Shown here: positions 29,791-39,973 of the stretch, piece after piece
Layout of the letters: each line of letters begins with the position of its first letter
Position numbering within the stretch: position 1 is the first letter of the stretch
From: Aradus depressus
Taxonomy: Eukaryota > Arthropoda > Insecta > Hemiptera > Aradidae
Direction of reading: 5' to 3'
DNA length: 64,000 nt
Assembly (NCBI GenBank): GCA_963662175.1
Contig: OY759218.1
Span: 8,982,001 to 9,046,000 of the forward strand
Made by a program: the position numbers and the translations under genes
The notes under the pieces: model-generated
Databases searched by the model: none
What the model was told of the DNA's origin: nothing
Seen by the model: only the letters and a program-made list of their open reading frames with translations

Positions 29791-30259
29791 AAGCACAATA
29801 ACTAACTCTTTGCGCTCAAATAATTAATTAATAATTTCTTGAGCTTTCTAGAGTTTTTCCCAGATGATTCGCTAATTCCCCGACTGTGGATCCAAAACCT
29901 CCTAAATTAGGATAGTGGCTGATACCTGTCGAAACTTGGACGACTATTGACGCCGCCTCTACCACGACTAGAATCCTGACTTAACATCGGGCTCACGGAG
30001 GTCTCCCACCAGTTTCCACTCTAGTTTGCCTTATTGGCCAATAATTGCTTGTATACTTGCGCAGGCAGGATGAGCTATTTTCTATGAATAATGTAATCAA
30101 AACCAGAGACAATTTATTCATGTTTCTTACGTAACGAATGTATATTAATTTTCCATTTCATTTAATTATTTATCTTTATTTTTGAATTATAATATATTAG
30201 TCGTAAAAAGGGAATTGTTTGAACGACCAAACACACTTCAAATTTTCTCCTCTGTTATT

Positions 30260-30445
30260 ATCTCTTAACTAACAAGTATTTATGTCAATATTAACCTACA
30301 TTAAATTTCTTCTGTTCAGACATGTAATACTTTACATTGATTTCAGAGAATTTTTTGTTCCCGATTTATTTTAGTTAACAAGCATTGGTGTCAATATTAA
30401 CATAGATAAAATATTCCTCTACTCAGACATCTAGTAATACGTCTG
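30260..30445. repeat. Degenerate ~106-bp tandem pair
   Basis: AACAAGTATTTATGTCAATA with TTCTGTTCAGACATGTAATA (30270-30330) recurs diverged as AACAAGCATTGGTGTCAATA with CTACTCAGACATCTAGTAAT (30377-30440). Confidence 0.6.
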
Positions 30446-31273
30446 CCTAACTCATATCTCCCCATTATTGTTGAACCTGGTGATGACGATGGAGTAAGCC
30501 GAAACCGGTACACATTTATGCATATGTTTGTGGAATTGGACAATATAAGTGTTCAATAAGAAGTTTTTGATTTATTAGTATTTCCACTATATCGACACAA
30601 AACGGGGGGAAAAAGTATTCGGAGTTTGATATGTTGTATGTTTCTCTTTACTCTATAAATGAGAGTTTTTCTATAAATGTTACCATATTTAATAGTTTCA
30701 AAATGTAAAACAAAAATAATTTTATGATTTGATATTCTTAAAATTGTCTTTTTTATCTACTTATAAATACGCAGCCTATCTAAACACGAGTTGATAATAA
30801 CAAGTATAGATAGCATTGGTTTACCAGCGGCCGTCAGGTAAATTGAATATTAACAGTTATTAAATTAATGAGGTGAAGGTCCAATATTCATTAATGTTTA
30901 GCTGGCAAACATTCGATACTGACATGACAAAACATACGATTAACTTCAAAATTGCATAATATATACTAAAAACGTAGATTAACAAAATTTTGATATAGCA
31001 TATACAAAAAAAAAGTTAATATGCATTTCAAATAAGGAAACAGAAATCCGATGCAACATTTATAAGTTACATAAAATAAATATTTCGTTTTTTTACCATT
31101 AACTTGTTAATTCTGTAATTATAAGAATTAAAAAAGGCATTAAGTACAACACAGTAATTTATTGGAGAAATTCGTTTAATATAAAATGTACATTACTATT
31201 AAAACATTTTTATTTCAAAAATAAAAGTTTACATTATACAAAATTGAGGATTGTCCCACAACGTTAGGGAACT

Positions 31274-31532
31274 AATGGACTTGAAAAATAAAATAAAACT
31301 TGTTTATTTGATATATTGTCTAATTTCACTAACTATATACATATACATGGGAGTACTTTCAGTATTTCTACCATCCTCAGCCAAAAGCATAAGAGATAAG
31401 ACTCTCTTATCTCTTATGCTTTTGGCTGAGGATGGTAGAAATACCGAAAGTACTCCCATGTATATGTATATAGTTAGTGAAATTAGACAATATATCAAAT
31501 AAACAAGTTTTATTTTATTTTTCAAGTCCATT
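31274..31532. mobile_element. Near-perfect fold-back element (259 bp) with hammerhead-like arms
   Basis: Two ~125-base inverted arms meet at about 31403. The outer part is ATGGACTTGAAAAATAAAAT ... and the inner part is AGCATAAGAGATAAGAC. Only a few mismatches separate the arms. Each arm carries one hammerhead-like motif. Related copies occur at 46328-46574 and 46961-47207. The right flank (TGAATTATTTCACAATATCT) recurs inverted left of those copies, so the mobile unit is longer than the palindrome. Confidence 0.9.
31423..31459 (+). ncRNA. Hammerhead-like motif in fold-back element
   Basis: TGG, CTGAGGA, T, GGTA-GAAA-TACC, GAAA, then GTACT, C, CCA. Stem I is TGG/CCA, stem II GGTA/TACC, and stem III the palindrome AGTACT, with C as cleavage base. 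The opposite arm has the same motif on the minus strand (31347-31383) with one change (TACT for TACC in stem II). Confidence 0.45.
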
Positions 31533-31718
31533 TGAATTATTTCACAATATCTCTGCAATAATGTCAGTTTTCACAAGGGAACTAAATTGTACAACATTTT
31601 TGACATAAAATAAACAGTTTTTTTTTAAAGAATTCAATTTTTCATTTCTAATTTTACAAATGTATCCTCTTTTTATATGTTCTCTTAATTGGTAGGCGGT
31701 AGTGGACCTACCTGTTAA

Positions 31719-32039
31719 ATGAGTAACCAAGAAATGACTTGTTTTTTTAAAATGTGTGTTTATTTACACCAAAATAGTTTTAACTGCCATGCCCAGGTGG
31801 GGTGACTAACTAACAAGTCGACTGGTTGGGTTCTGTGCAGGTTGCCTCCCACTCCCTGTGTTCCCCAAAACACTGAAGGGAGGCAACCCGCCCAATCAAG
31901 CAGGACCTGAAATATGAGTATATATATCCTTTTACCATGTCTCTACTTGTTAGATTCACCCCCTGACGATGGCAGTTGAAACTACTTATGTCATGTAAAT
32001 AAAATATATTGTTGGACTCCTACTTCTTGGTTACTCATC
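31719..32039. mobile_element. Fold-back/TIR element, ~320 bp
   Basis: GAGTAACCAAGAA at 31719-31731 is repeated inverted as TTCTTGGTTACTC at 32026-32038. Further in, GTTTTAACTGCCAT pairs with ATGGCAGTTGAAAC. The centre holds an internal inverted pair (GGTTGCCTCCC / GGGAGGCAACC). CTGACGATGG...GAAAC near 31971 resembles the hammerhead-like core but stem II does not pair well. Possibly a terminal-repeat derivative of a Penelope-like element. Confidence 0.7.
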
Positions 32040-32212
32040 TAGCCTATTCTTAGGAGGAAGACGAGCTAACAATACAAATGAGTGTTTCATCTTGAAGAAG
32101 TATAACGAGCCCTTAGGCAAGACACTAGTTTCCACATCCATCCACAAAGGTTAGTAAGACATACCAATAAGAAACATCTGTAACAATAATGTGGGAAAAC
32201 GAAACAAAACAT

Positions 32213-32712
32213 TGTTGCCTTCATGGTTGTACTCTATAACTGTTATATTAACGGACAAAAAACAAATAGCGTTATGATAAATGAAAGACAGGAACCGGCG
32301 AGAGAAGATTCTGTTTTCAGATAACCATGTTTGTCCATTGAAGCCTTCCTGTTGATCCAGTAGCTTCAGTTCGTATCAGTTTTTCTCTTAATACACGTTG
32401 TCTAGAAAAACAGAATTATTCACCCAGATTAGTACAAAAGCACAAGGAGAAAGACATTTAAGAATAGTTTCATTATCACAAATGATAATAAAGTAACAAG
32501 AAACAGTCATTTCGACTCAGGGATACAAACAGTTTCTGGGCTATATGTCCTCTGTCTGTTAGCACGAGGAGAAAGTGAGTGACTCTTCTTGTTGATATGG
32601 CATCCAAATCAACTTATGTTTGAACACTGACTTCTCAGATTTTCCATTCATAAATTGTATCTAGTAAAAATACAAAAGTACAGACTTTAAGATTTTGAGT
32701 AATCATTACAGA
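32213..32712. repeat. Second duplicated block, copy A
   Basis: TTGTACTCTATAACTGTTAT, GGGATACAAACAGTTTCTGG, GAGGAGAAAGTGAGTGACTC and AGACTTTAAGATTTTGAGTA recur in the same order at 39974-40364. The copy at 40 kb lacks about 110 bases. This block lies left of the other duplication in copy A but right of it in copy B. Confidence 0.88.
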
Positions 32713-33599
32713 GATACGAGCATAGAAAAGAACTCAAAATTGGGCATGTATTAAGGTGTATCTTCAGCGATTAAAAAAAATTATAATTAAAAAAGTTCAA
32801 ATAAAAAAAGTGGAGATCATTAGATTTTTGTTCCAATTGATCGATTCGTACCAGAAGAGCTATATCTGGAAGACTTCCCAACCCAAGCGGCATAGTTTCT
32901 ATAAGGTCTGTCTTGCAACCTGAGCTCTGGTATTATCCTGGTGGAATAAAACTCCGCGAGGACGTACTAAAGTTACCTTCAAACAGTCAAGTTGTTCGCA
33001 CTAGACTTCCTTTATAATTGTCTGGTTACATTTTAAAAACGTATAATGAATAATTCCTATTATTTTTGATGGTCGCCCGCCGAGATAAATACCAATAAAT
33101 TCATCCTATCTGGACTTATCCTGTTCACAGACCCAACCAAAGAGGAGATTTTTATTTATTTTTGAAATCAGAGGATCGAAAAAACATGAAATTTCAGATT
33201 TTTCTTATACAAGGAGTACAATCTGAATTCCAAAAAGGATCTATATAACTGAGAAAACATGAGATAAATATATTTCGGTCTCCAAGTAACAACCCCCCCC
33301 CCCCCCCCCCCCCCCCAATCAAAAATTTTATAATTTACCCTGAAACCTAATCCTGAATAACCAGATTCCAAATATGAAGTATTGTTCAATCATTTTCCCA
33401 AGATGGTGGAACAGACAAAACAAGATTCAATTTTATTTATATAGATATGTTATAAATATGTAGTTAGGAGGGAGCGGAGAGGCGACTGTCAGGAGCAGCT
33501 ACGTTGGAGTTACCTGGTTGGGGTCGGGCAACTCATCTGGAAACTGGGCCACTCACAACCCACATTTCACACACAGTAGCCCACATTAAAGGGGAGGTG

Positions 33600-33640
33600 A
33601 AGAGGGGAGGGGGAGGGGGGGGGGGGGGGGGGGGGGGGGA
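33600..33640. repeat. Poly-G tract (G-quadruplex-prone)
   Basis: GGGGAGGG-type start followed by about 27 uninterrupted G. The duplicate at 38153-38180 has a different length. A C-tract of about 23 lies 300 bases upstream (33294-33316). Confidence 0.95.
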
Positions 33641-34515
33641 AATTCTCATTTATCGAATCAAAAGTAGAAATTGTACTTCCCTAGCACGAATTAATCAATT
33701 AAATTTTTGTTCCCCCTCGAAAACCACTACATATATATTATATCGTAAAACCCACTTTCTCGAGTCCTATTGTCAATAGTGTGTCTCTGTTAGCCTTCGC
33801 GGGGAAAAAACCCAAAAGACATCGTTAGCCAATGCCCGCATGAATTTCTTCAGGCTGCACCACATAACCTGACATACTTATCTTTTTCTTATTAAATATT
33901 TTTTACTTTATTATACATCAATTTAAAACTACAAAAGAAAATTTGACATTGATATAAGACGAGATATAATATGGAGGGTAAGTAAATGTTCCTAATTTAC
34001 CACTAATAGCTGAATTTTCCAATTATTATTTATGGAATAATGTGCGAAATCCAAAAATACTCTAGAGCTAGAATGTTTATAGAGAAGACCGGCCGGGTAC
34101 AACTGTTTGGGGACCAGTCGATAGAATATAGGACTAATCGTTTTAGCGTAAATCAAGCGAAAGTTTAAACAAAATGAGTGCCGAGTTATTTTAAGACAGT
34201 TTTCAGCATATATCTCGCAAAACGGCGCCCTTCGAAAAAATATATTTTATATAAAATGTTGAGGATTCAGTTTTCTGAAGGGCTTATGACATCATCTCAA
34301 ATTTCATGGTCATTCCTACGACCATTTCTGAGTTAAGCGCTCGCAAGTTTTCCATCACAAACATAACTGTTTGTATTGCTGGGGAAGTGAATAACTCGCA
34401 GGAGGTACGATAAAAAAAAATCTGGCTATAAATGTCCGAATTACCGGATTATTTGAAACTAGGGCGTTCCTGTCAAATTCAGATAATCGAGCTGGCACTA
34501 CTACAGTAAACTTAC

Positions 34516-34663
34516 AATATTTGATGTCAGTGACAGTGATGAAACTTTCAGCGATATTGGTTGCCAAAATGATCTTGTGGTATCCCTTGGGGGCTGGATT
34601 GAACACCTTCAGCTGCTCCCCGAAAGTCACCGTTGAGTGAAGCGGGCACAGCCACCATTTCTT
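34516..34663 (-). CDS. TDRD9/spindle-E-like DEAH helicase exon, copy A (partial gene)
   Basis: TDRD9/spindle-E proteins are germline RNA helicases of the piRNA pathway. This 148-base exon (acceptor TTTTTACAG, donor T|GTAAG) encodes 49 residues starting KKWWLCPLHSTVTFGEQLKV and containing GYHKIILATNIAES. That is the PLHS and motif V region of DEAH helicases, closest by eye to the TDRD9/spindle-E form (NIAES rather than NIAET). Two normally conserved positions differ: Phe for the second Ser after NIAE, and Thr for Pro in TVPD. I found no neighbouring helicase exon nearby, and the exon recurs at 38811-38958, so this may be a gene with very long introns or a duplicated exon relic. Confidence 0.6.
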
Positions 34664-34744
34664 CTGTAAAAAAATAAATAAATTAGATCATTGCCACTGT
34701 AATATTAAATATTAATACAAAATCTTCTTACACAACCCCCAAAT

Positions 34745-35251
34745 AATATCTATATAATCAATTTCCGTTTTCGTTGACTCCCAAATATTTAGACCTAGGC
34801 GAAAGGTTCTCCGTATAATGATAACACTAAAGACCAAACTAAAAGAGAAGAAAAAGTGCAGTTTACCAGCTAGAATGTAGTTATTGTAATTTTGTTTATG
34901 TAGGTCAAATAGAGTAAAAGAACACGTATCAGAAATAGGATTAAACACTGACACAACATACAACTCAGTCAAATCGACTTTCGCACAACACATCAACGAA
35001 AACAAACACCATTTCGATATAAATACAGGCAAACAATACCTTTTTATGACAAAGGTACATTACTCAACTCACTGGAAATAAACAGAACACTATAATAAGG
35101 AAATGAACGACCAATCTCAAATATTCACCCCTTTTATCGCCAATAATATAATCAACTTCTAAGTTGAGGAACGCGGACATATTGTGGAAACTTGTAATAA
35201 ATAAATGAAACAAACTTATTTTTGAAATATTGTCTATTCCACTAAAGATAC
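34745..35251 (+). pseudogene. Penelope-like element 3' part (GIY-YIG remnant), copy A
   Basis: The plus strand reads VYQLECSYCNFVYVGQIE, a frame change, then RVKEHVSEIGLNTDTTYN, SVKSTFAQHINENKHHFD and, in another frame, LNSLEINRTL. The series Cys-x2-Cys ... YVGQ ... R-x-KEH ... STFAQH is the GIY-YIG endonuclease tail of Penelope-like retroelements. It is followed by a 3' non-coding end containing GAAATATTGTCTATTCCACT, which resembles the ends of the fold-back elements at 31274 and 46328. Several stops make it non-functional. Confidence 0.65.
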
Positions 35252-35413
35252 TGTGGCATAGCCACATGTTATTTTAATATATATATATTTAAATGTGATA
35301 ATTAAAAAGAGATATTGTTGTGTGATCTAAAAAAGAGCGTTTTGAATGTGTACAAAATATAAATATAAACGATGATAGTTGTGATTGCCAATAATTCGGT
35401 TAACAACGCTACA
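35252..35413 (+). repeat. 5' LTR of the Gypsy element
   Basis: Starts TGTGGCATAGCCACA, itself a short palindrome, and ends CGCTACA, giving the TG...CA boundaries expected of an LTR. At 162 bp it is short for Gypsy. No second copy is present to prove the limits, so they rest on the junction with host DNA (left) and the primer-binding site (right). Confidence 0.65.
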
Positions 35414-35414
35414 T

Positions 35415-35432
35415 TGGTGGCAGCGGTGGGAT
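35415..35432 (+). other. tRNA primer-binding site (tRNA-Leu type)
   Basis: TGGTGGCAGCGGTGGGAT is complementary to a tRNA 3' end reading ATCCCACCGCTGCCACCA, which I recall as a eukaryotic tRNA-Leu acceptor/T-arm sequence. It lies one base after the presumed LTR end, as required for minus-strand priming. Confidence 0.7.
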
Positions 35433-35436
35433 AACA

Positions 35437-35910
35437 ATGCCGAAAGAGCGACAACACGCGCCGGGGAAGAGGAGCGGCGCCAATGAGGCAGTCGACGGAA
35501 GACCCCTCATTTTCCCAAAAGAGTTCACTTCGGGGACGTGGAATGACTATGTGGAGTATTTTGACAAGGTAAGTCGAATAAATAAGTGGAATGACGCTGT
35601 AAAAGGACAGTTTTTTATCTTTATGCCTGACAGGGGAAAGCCTTAGCATATACAAGAACGGCGGGAGCTCAAGAAAGATGAATTCAAAGGGCGGCGGCAA
35701 GCGAAGGGCGAGTCTCTGACTCAGTTCGCCACCGCCCTGGAGACTCTCTACAACGAGGCCTACCCGGAGAGGGTCGGGGAGGCGGTGCGAAAGGAAACCT
35801 TGAAGGACCACTTCCTGGAGGGTCTCCGGGACAGAAACGTACGATTTCAGGCTGCGCTAACGTCCCCTGACACTCTAGAGTCCGCACTAACCAGGGCATT
35901 GAAAATGTAA
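35437..35910 (+). pseudogene. Gypsy gag, interrupted by a stop
   Basis: Starts MPKERQHAPGKRSGANEAVD. It contains the retrotransposon-gag block IFPKEFTSGTWNDYVEYFDK, a stop at about 35644 in GKP*, then QERRELKKDEFKGRRQAKGE, SLTQFATALETLYNEAYP and LEGLRDRNVRFQAAL. The second block (FLxGLRD...) is typical of Gypsy gag. A damaged zinc knuckle, CGRSGHIRAHC (about 35928), has lost its first cysteines. Not expected to make a functional capsid. Confidence 0.82.
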
Positions 35911-35928
35911 GTAATACAACAGGCGTGC

Positions 35929-36340
35929 GGCAGGTCGGGACATATCCGAGCCCACTGTTCAGTGAAGCCACCCTCAGGGAAACTGACGCCGGCCGCTGAT
36001 GAGGACCTATCAGTGGCCGATCTCCCCATGGTCCCTACCGTCGGGGTGAAAGAGGACGGACTCCGGAAGAATTACGTAGACCTCAGCGTGAATGGGGTTC
36101 CAATGAGGGCTCTTGTTGACTCGGGAGCCAGTGTCACGCTACTCAGCGCTGATCTGGCACGTTGTTTAGGGGTTCACCCCTGTGAAGAGTATGGTCGGGG
36201 GTTGAGCAATGCTAATGGGGGAACAATTTCTACCCACGGGCTGGCTGAGGTGATTATAACAGTGGGGGGGTAAGCCCTACGGTCATAAAGTTGACATTGG
36301 CGACATCTGGCGTGACCTCATTCTGGGTGTCGACTTCTTG
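35929..36340 (+). pseudogene. Gypsy aspartic protease
   Basis: YVDLSVNGVPMRALVDSGAS followed by VTLLSADLARCLGVH carries the retropepsin active site (VDSGAS). After a run of seven G (about 36264-36270) the frame shifts, and the C-terminal part GHKVDIGDIWRDLILGVDFL continues in another frame. The ILGVDFL box is the conserved end of Gypsy proteases. The G-run slip could be a real frameshift or a sequencing error. Confidence 0.82.
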
Positions 36341-38045
36341 GAAGACAAGCAAATCCAACTGCTGTTTGGATGCGGAGTCTTGAGAACTGACCAAGGCGAT
36401 ATCCCCCTGCGCTCGCCAAAGTCGGGAAACAAAAGAGTAGACACCATTGCAGCAGTGGATGTTTTCATTGGAGAAAATACTGTGGTTCCAGGGAGACACG
36501 AAGTGGTCGTAATGGCGCAGCTCTCGGGCCCGGTGGCCGACGGCACGGAATTAATCTTCGACCCCCGGGTAAGTAATGAGCGAATATGCTTAGCTCGGGT
36601 GATGGCGATAGTTTCCCATGGGTCCATCCCTTTACGCGTTATGAATGCAGGGCCGGAAGCAGCAACTCTTTTTGCAGGTACTCGGGTGGAGGGAAAAGAA
36701 GAACCTGTGCTCAATGCCGACATTTCCGAGGAGACCGTTTGCTGTGGCTCGGGTACTCGGGATGTGGATGAACTTTTATATCGACAGTCTATGGATTTGA
36801 AAGGGGAACGGCGAAAGGAAGTTATCAGGTTACTGCGAGAGTTCCGAGACATCTACGCCAAAGGTCCGCAGGATCTGGGCAGAACAGGGCTAGTGAGACA
36901 TCGCATAGAGACAGGGGGTAACCGACCTATCAGACAGCCACCCCGGCGAATTCCTTTCCAGCGGCGGGCGGAGGTAGAGCAGCTGGTCAAGGATATGCAG
37001 GGGCAGGGGGTGATAGAGTCGTCGACGTCTCCTTGGTCGAGCCCTATAGTGCTAGTAAAAAAAAAAAGACGGGAGCACGAGATTCTGCGTCGACTACCGC
37101 CGCCTCAACGCCGTGACGAAGAACGATGCGTACCCCCTTCCGAGAATCGACGACATCCTGAACAATTTGTCGGGGGCTAGGTACTTCTCTTCGCTCGATC
37201 TGGCTGCTGGGTACTGGCAGGTGGAAATGGAGGTGCAGGACAAAGAAAAAACTGCGTTTATCACGAGCGAAGGGTTGTTCCAGTTCAGAGTCCTACCATT
37301 TGGACTCTGTAACGCTCCAAGTACATTCCAGCGACTGATGGATGCAGTACTGAGCGGCTTAAAGTGGAAGGTCGCCATGGTATATTTGGACGATATAGTC
37401 GTTTGGAGCACGACCTTCGAGGATCACCTGGATCCGTGAAGCTAATTTGCGCTTGAAACCCCAAAAGTGTCAACTACTGCGCCGAAAAATAAGCTTCCTG
37501 GGCCATGTTTTCTCGGCGGAAGGCGTCGCCACGAACACAGCAAAACTGGAGGCCGTCATGGATTGGCCTGTGCCTCTCGACGCGAAGGGTCTGAGGTCAT
37601 TTTTAGGATTTACGGCATATTACCGGCGATTTATTAAAGGTTTCGCGGAGCTAGCAGACCCACTATACAAGGCGGCCGATAAAGATAAAAAGTTCCAGTT
37701 TGGGCCAGATCTGCTGCGCCGATTTGACCAACTGAAGCGAGCAATGGTAACCGCCCCAGTTCTTGCTCTCCCGAAGGAAAAGGGCCGATTCGTCCTGGAT
37801 TGCGACGCGAGCGACACAGGTTTAGGGGCCGTCCTCAGCCAGGTCCAGGACGGAGACATCGAGAGGGTTGTAAGCTACGCAGGACGAGCCTTGACCAAGG
37901 CGGAGCGACGCTACTGTATTACGAGAAAGGAAATGTTAGCCTTGGTCTACGGAGTTCGGCAGTTCCGTTGCTATCTATATGGAACGACGTTCTCGGTAAG
38001 AACTGACCACAGTTCATTAAGGTGGCTCCAGTCTTTTAAGGAACC
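36338..38045 (+). pseudogene. Gypsy reverse transcriptase and RNase H, frameshifted and truncated
   Basis: RT blocks: [38 protein letters not shown], a frame change at an A-run (about 37058-37068), [55 protein letters not shown] and the catalytic [10 protein letters not shown] (about 37380). A further break at about 37437 leads to LKPQKCQLLRRKISFLGHVF, the tether, and RNase H (FVLDCDASDTGLGAVLSQ, RYCITRKEMLALVYG, RTDHSSLRWLQSFKEP). Catalytic YLDD and RNase H Asp are kept; three frame breaks and loss of integrase make it defective. Confidence 0.9.
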
Positions 38046-38068
38046 GGTTCTCCGTATAATGATAATGT

Positions 38069-39540
38069 AGGGTCGGGCAACTCATCTGGAAACTGGATCA
38101 CTCACAACCCACATTTCACACACAAGAGCCCACATTAAAGGGGAGGTGAAGAGGGGGGGGGGGGGGGGGGGGGAGGGGGAGGAAATTCTCATTTATCGAA
38201 TCAAAAGTAGAAATTGTACTTCCCTAGCAAGAATTAATCAATTAAATTTGTGTCCCCCCTCGAAAACTACTACATATATATTATATCGTAAAACCCACTT
38301 TCTCAAGTCCTATTCTCAATAGTGTGTCTCTGTTGGCCTTCGCGGGGAAAAAACCCAAAAGACATCGTTAGCCAATGCCCGCATGGATTTCTTCAGGCTG
38401 CACCACATAACCTGACATACTTATCTTTTTCTTATTAAATATTTTTTACTTTATTATACATCAATTTAAAACTACAAAAGAAAATTTGACATGGATATAA
38501 GACATATATCTCGCAAAACGGCGCCCTTCGAAAAAATATATTTTATATAAAATGTTGAGGATTCAGTTTTCTGAAGGGCTTATGACATCATCTCAAATTT
38601 CATGGTCATTCCTACGACCATTTCTGAGTTAAGCGCTCGCAAGTTTTCCATCACAAACATAACTGTTTGTATTGCTAGGGAAGTGAATACCTCGCAGGAG
38701 GTACGATAAAAAAAAACTGGCTATAAATGTCCGAATTACCGGATTATTTGAAACTAGGGCGTTCCTGTCAAATTCAGATAATCGAGCTGGCACTACTACA
38801 GTAAACTTACAATATTTGATGTCAGTGACAGTGATGAAACTTTCAGCGATATTGGTTGCCAAAATGATCTTGTGGTATCCCTTGGGGGCTGGATTGAACA
38901 CCTTCAGCTGCTCCCCGAAAGTCACCGTTGAGTGAAGCGGGCACAGCCACCATTTCTTCTGTAAAAAAATAAATAAATTAGATCATTAACCACTGTAATA
39001 TTAAATATGAATACAAAATCTTCTTACACAACCCCCAAATAATATCTATATAATCAATTTCCGTTTTCGTTGACTCCCAAATATTTAGACCTAGGCGAAA
39101 GGTTCTCCGTATAATGATAACACTAAAGACCAAACTAAAAGAGAAGAAAAAGTGCAGTTTACCAGCTAGAATGTAGTTATTGTAATTTTGTTTATGTAGG
39201 TCAAATAGAGTAAAAGAACACGTATCAGAAATAGGATTAAACACTGACACAACATACAACTCAGTCAAATCGACTTTCGCACAACAAATCAACAAAAACA
39301 AACACCATTTCGATATAAATACAGGAAAACAATACCTTTTTATGACAAAGGTACATTACTCAACTCACTGGAAATAAACAGAACACTACAATAAGGAAAT
39401 GAACGATCAATCTCAAATATTCACCCCTTTTATCGCCAATAATATAATCAACTTCTAAGTTGAGGAACGCGGACATATTGTGGAAACTTGTAATAAATAA
39501 ATAAAACAAACTTATTTTTGAAATATTGTCTATTCCACTA
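38069..39540. repeat. Segmental duplication, copy B
   Basis: Matches 33520-35251 with a few substitutions and one ~235-base length difference. It begins directly after the truncated Gypsy element and a 20-base filler (38046-38065) that is itself a copy of 34805-34824. To the right it continues into sequence absent from copy A. Confidence 0.9.
38811..38958 (-). CDS. TDRD9/spindle-E-like DEAH helicase exon, copy B
   Basis: Second copy of the exon at 34516-34663, with the same splice sites and the same predicted protein over the exon. It lies inside a duplicated segment (about 38071-39540) that also carries the Penelope-like remnant. Both copies remain open and splice-competent, so either could be the functional exon. 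Two tandem exons of identical content cannot both be included without repeating motif V. A recent duplication, allelic duplication in the assembly, or a pseudogene is therefore likely for one of them. Confidence 0.55.
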
Positions 39541-39545
39541 AAGAT
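39010..39545 (+). pseudogene. Penelope-like element 3' part (GIY-YIG remnant), copy B
   Basis: Near-identical duplicate of 34745-35251, with the same frame changes and scattered substitutions (for example AACAAATCAACAAAAAC instead of AACACATCAACGAAAAC). Shared damage means the element was already dead before the duplication. Here the 3' end is not interrupted by the Gypsy insertion and continues into related repeat DNA with a hammerhead-like motif at 39671-39709. Confidence 0.63.
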
Positions 39546-39670
39546 ACTATATCTTTCAAACAGATCATAATATTTCAACATTTTTCTTTTAGGAAAAACT
39601 CTAGGGGGCTGAAGAAAGGATACCATTTGGGTTGTAAACTGGTTAACTTCCATTTAGTATTTGTTAAGTC

Positions 39671-39709
39671 GTGGCTGAAGATGGTAGCAATACCGAAAGT
39701 ACTCCCATA
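39671..39709 (+). ncRNA. Hammerhead-like motif next to Penelope remnant
   Basis: GTGG, CTGAAGA, T, GGTA-GCAA-TACC, GAAA, GTACT, C, CCAT. Same design as in the fold-back elements but with a GCAA loop. It lies 130 bases beyond the Penelope-like GIY-YIG remnant, as expected for a ribozyme in a Penelope terminal repeat. A decayed version (CTGAAGG, CAAAAG) is at about 18793-18830. Confidence 0.5.
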
Positions 39710-39973
39710 TACTTTATATATCTTGTGAAATAGAGAATATTTTTATAAAACATTATTTTTTTAAATTTTTTTCTCCGTATAACCTAATTATCTGGATAAT
39801 CAACATTTAATGGACTATTCGTCAATTTTCGACCCAGAACGAGTTAACTCTCATATTCACTTTCTTTCCCCAACAATAAGATTTTATGACTTTTTGTTAT
39901 TAATTGTAGTAAGGACAGTGAGTCAGATCAAGGACTTTCTTCCATAGATGACATTTAGTCCTCCTTACACATC

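Larger units (their letters stand above)
33520..35251. repeat. Segmental duplication, copy A
   Basis: GGTCGGGCAACTCATCTGGA, the poly-G tract, the TDRD9-like exon and the Penelope remnant recur in the same order at about 38069-39540. Copy A has an extra ~235 bases at about 33970-34205 that copy B lacks, and ends at the Gypsy insertion (35252). Confidence 0.9.
35252..38045 (+). mobile_element. Ty3/Gypsy LTR retrotransposon, 3'-truncated
   Basis: Order: 5' LTR (35252-35413), primer-binding site (35415-35432), gag, zinc knuckle, protease, reverse transcriptase and RNase H. It stops abruptly at 38045 within the sequence after LQSFKEP, so integrase and the 3' LTR are missing. It interrupts the duplicated host segment exactly after AAAGATAC (about 35251); the other copy of that segment (39540) lacks the insertion. 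Several frame breaks make it non-coding as a whole. Confidence 0.92.

Noticed and set aside
30476..30514. ATGACGATGGAGTAAGCCGA followed by AACCGGTACACAT as a hammerhead
   Set aside because: Related to the 28492 motif but the first core base is A instead of C and stem II is broken (GGA/GCC); probably a decayed copy.
31251..31558. Two frames encoding nearly the same peptide on opposite strands
   Set aside because: Caused by the fold-back palindrome; each strand simply reads the same arm.
31971..32003. CTGACGATGG...GAAAC as another hammerhead
   Set aside because: Bases between the core boxes (GGCAGTT) cannot form a proper stem II, so it was not listed as a ribozyme.
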